Shown here in pieces: positions 62,694-64,000 of a stretch of 64,000 bases of DNA (its first letter is position 1; each line of letters begins with the position of its first letter). Below the pieces are notes generated by a model. The model was not told the origin of the DNA. It saw nothing but the letters and a program-made list of their open reading frames with translations, and did not search any database. A program made the position numbers and the translations under genes. Origin of the DNA: Micromonospora purpureochromogenes (GTDB lineage Bacteria; Actinomycetota; Actinomycetes; Mycobacteriales; Micromonosporaceae); NCBI RefSeq assembly GCF_900091515.1, contig NZ_LT607410.1:620001-684000 (forward strand). Direction: 5' to 3'.

Positions 62694-64000
62694 GCCGGCA
62701 AGTGTGGCAGACCCGTCGGGCGGCTCCGGCCGGGCTGGCGGCGGCCGGGGGCGAGGCGGATGACCGCGCCGGTGTCGTGCAGCGGCGGGACCAGGGTGCC
62801 GGGCCGGCCGCCCGAGCCGCGTTGCAGGGCGGCGAGGAGACTGCCGGACGGCAGCGGACGGGCGAAGAGGTGGCCCTGGCCCGCGGCGCAGCCCAGCTCC
62901 CAGAGCGCCCGGCGCTGCGGCTCGCTCTCCACTCCCTCGGCGACCACGGTGAGGTCGAGGCTGCGGCCGAGGTCGAGGGTCGAGCGGATGACCGCTGCGG
63001 CCTCCGCCGAGCCCTCCATCGCGGTGACGAAGCTGCGGTCGATCTTCAGCTCGTGCACCGGGATGCGGGAGAGCAGGGAGAGCGAGGAGTAGCCGGTGCC
63101 GAAGTCGTCCAGCGCCAGCCGGACGCCGGAGTCGCGCAGCCGGCTGAGCACCCGGTCGACCACGTCGAGCTGGCTCAGTGTCAGCGTCTCGGTCAGCTCC
63201 AGGACCAGTCGGTCGGGCGGGAGCTCGTGGGCGCGCAGCCGGGCCAGCACCGCGCCGGGGAACCGGGCGTCGAGCAGGCTGCGTGGGGAGACGTTGACCG
63301 AGACCGGCAGGTCGAAGCCGGCCGCCCGCCAGCTCACGGCGGCGAGCAGCGCCTGGTCGAGGATCGCCTCGGCGAACGCGGGGAGCAGGCCGGAGCGTTC
63401 CACCGCCTCCAGGAAGCGCAGTGGGTCGATCATGCCGTGGGTCGGGTGGTGCCAGCGGGCCAGCGCCTCCGCGCCGGTGACCTCGCCGCTGGCCAGGTCC
63501 ACGATGGGCTGGAAGTTGACGGTGAACTCGTGGTCGGCCACCGCCCGGGGCAGCTCGCCGCCGAGGGTGAGCCGGCCGAGGTCGGCGGTGTCGCGGGTCG
63601 GCGAGTACGTGGAGACCCGCTGACCGGCCCGCTTGGCCTGGTACATCGCCACGTCGGCGCGGCGCAGCAGCTCCGGCATGCCCCCGCTGGCCGGTGCCAC
63701 GGCGATGCCCCCGCTGGCCTCGACGCTGATCCGCATGCCGTCCACGTCCAACGGCTGGTGCAGGGTGCCGATCAGCGCCTCCGCCCGGTGCGCGGCGACC
63801 GCCGGGGCGGGCAGTCCGCGCAGCAGTACGGCGAACTCGTCACCGCCGAGGCGGGCCACCAGGTCCTCGGTCTGCGCGGCGGCGCGCAACCGGTCGGCGA
63901 CCTGCATCAGCACCTGGTCGCCGGCGGCGTGGCCGAGGGTGTCGTTGACCTCCTTGAAGTGGTTGAGGTCGATCAGCACCAGCGCGGTCACCCCCTCGGC
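62690..64000 (-). CDS. GGDEF-EAL cyclic-di-GMP protein (5' end beyond the window)
   Basis: A partial protein of 436 visible residues; the upstream part lies beyond the right edge. The GGDEF domain has LNHFKEVNDTLGHAAGDQVL and LVARLGGDEFAVLLRG, with the signature intact. The EAL domain has VTGAEALARWHHP, SVNVSPRSLLDARFPG, LVLELTETLTLSQLD, RLALDDFGTGYSSLSLLSRI, ELKIDRSFVTAMEG and LTVVAEGVESEPQRRALWEL; all the metal and catalytic positions that I can identify are present. It may both make and degrade c-di-GMP. Sensory domains, if any, are outside the window. Its stop overlaps the GT87-like start. Confidence 0.93.
   Translation of the reverse strand, partial: AEGVTALVLIDLNHFKEVNDTLGHAAGDQVLMQVADRLRAAAQTEDLVARLGGDEFAVLLRGLPAPAVAAHRAEALIGTLHQPLDVDGMRISVEASGGIAVAPASGGMPELLRRADVAMYQAKRAGQRVSTYSPTRDTADLGRLTLGGELPRAVADHEFTVNFQPIVDLASGEVTGAEALARWHHPTHGMIDPLRFLEAVERSGLLPAFAEAILDQALLAAVSWRAAGFDLPVSVNVSPRSLLDARFPGAVLARLRAHELPPDRLVLELTETLTLSQLDVVDRVLSRLRDSGVRLALDDFGTGYSSLSLLSRIPVHELKIDRSFVTAMEGSAEAAAVIRSTLDLGRSLDLTVVAEGVESEPQRRALWELGCAAGQGHLFARPLPSGSLLAALQRGSGGRPGTLVPPLHDTGAVIRLAPGRRQPGRSRPTGLPHLPA

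Overview
This window is the chromosomal replication-origin region of a high-GC actinomycete. Gene content and order point to the Micromonosporaceae (Micromonospora or Salinispora type). The signs are a very strong G/C third-position bias, frequent GTG and TTG starts, the classic actinobacterial order gyrA-gyrB ... recF-dnaN-oriC-dnaA-rpmH-rnpA-yidD-yidC-jag-rsmG-parA-parB, and, further right, padR/ino1-ponA-rpsF-ssb-rpsR-rplI-dnaB. The genus is inferred from synteny and protein character; no search was run.

Layout. 1-8343 reads leftward from the origin: gyrA (cut by the window edge), gyrB, a divergent unknown gene, an OhrR-like MarR regulator facing a small basic protein, dciA, recF, a short 6-phosphogluconate dehydrogenase and dnaN. 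8344-9129 is oriC, with an AT-rich unwinding element beside dnaN and a dense field of DnaA boxes. dnaA reads toward oriC. The rpmH-to-parB cluster runs rightward from 11556. 17697-19879 is a gene-poor centromere-like region; with two sites inside the parA reading frame there are seven parS sites. It ends in a second DnaA-box cluster.

19880-34409 carries a HIT-like gene, a D-Ala-D-Ala-ligase/aminotransferase pair, a GNAT protein, the trxB-trxA and cwlM-like genes, sigM with its anti-sigma gene, a MviN-type pseudokinase, murJ and the CCA-adding enzyme. This is the mycobacterial trx-sigM-mviN-pcnA neighbourhood with its cell-wall regulators. 34410-35520 is a lower-GC insert coding a small secreted protein. 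35520-40952 holds a flotillin/NfeD pair, an ECF sigma factor with a beta-propeller partner, an O6-alkylguanine methyltransferase and a Tat-exported protein. 41022-55061 holds ino1-padR, a bifunctional penicillin-binding protein, membrane glycosyltransferase-like genes, endonuclease IV and the rpsF-ssb-rpsR-rplI operon. 55458-59495 is dnaB, interrupted by two in-frame inteins. The right end has a DinB-like protein, a zinc-ribbon protein, a phosphoribosyltransferase, a GT87-like membrane protein and a GGDEF-EAL protein cut by the edge.

How it fits together. Replication initiation (dnaA, oriC, dciA, dnaB, dnaN, gyrase, ssb, recF), segregation (parABS), membrane insertion and translation (yidC, rnpA, ribosomal proteins) and peptidoglycan synthesis (murJ, pseudokinase, cwlM-like, ponA) are packed around the origin. 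Points of most interest: the doubly intein-interrupted DnaB, whose P-loop intein has a class 3 WCT signature and a four-cysteine knuckle; perfect TTATCCACA-type DnaA boxes lying outside oriC (gyrB-gyrA spacer, dnaA leader, parS region, murJ-pseudokinase gap); parS sites inside the parA frame; a cysteine-free S18; and two strong palindromic operators. No rRNA, tRNA, CRISPR array or insertion sequence was recognised.
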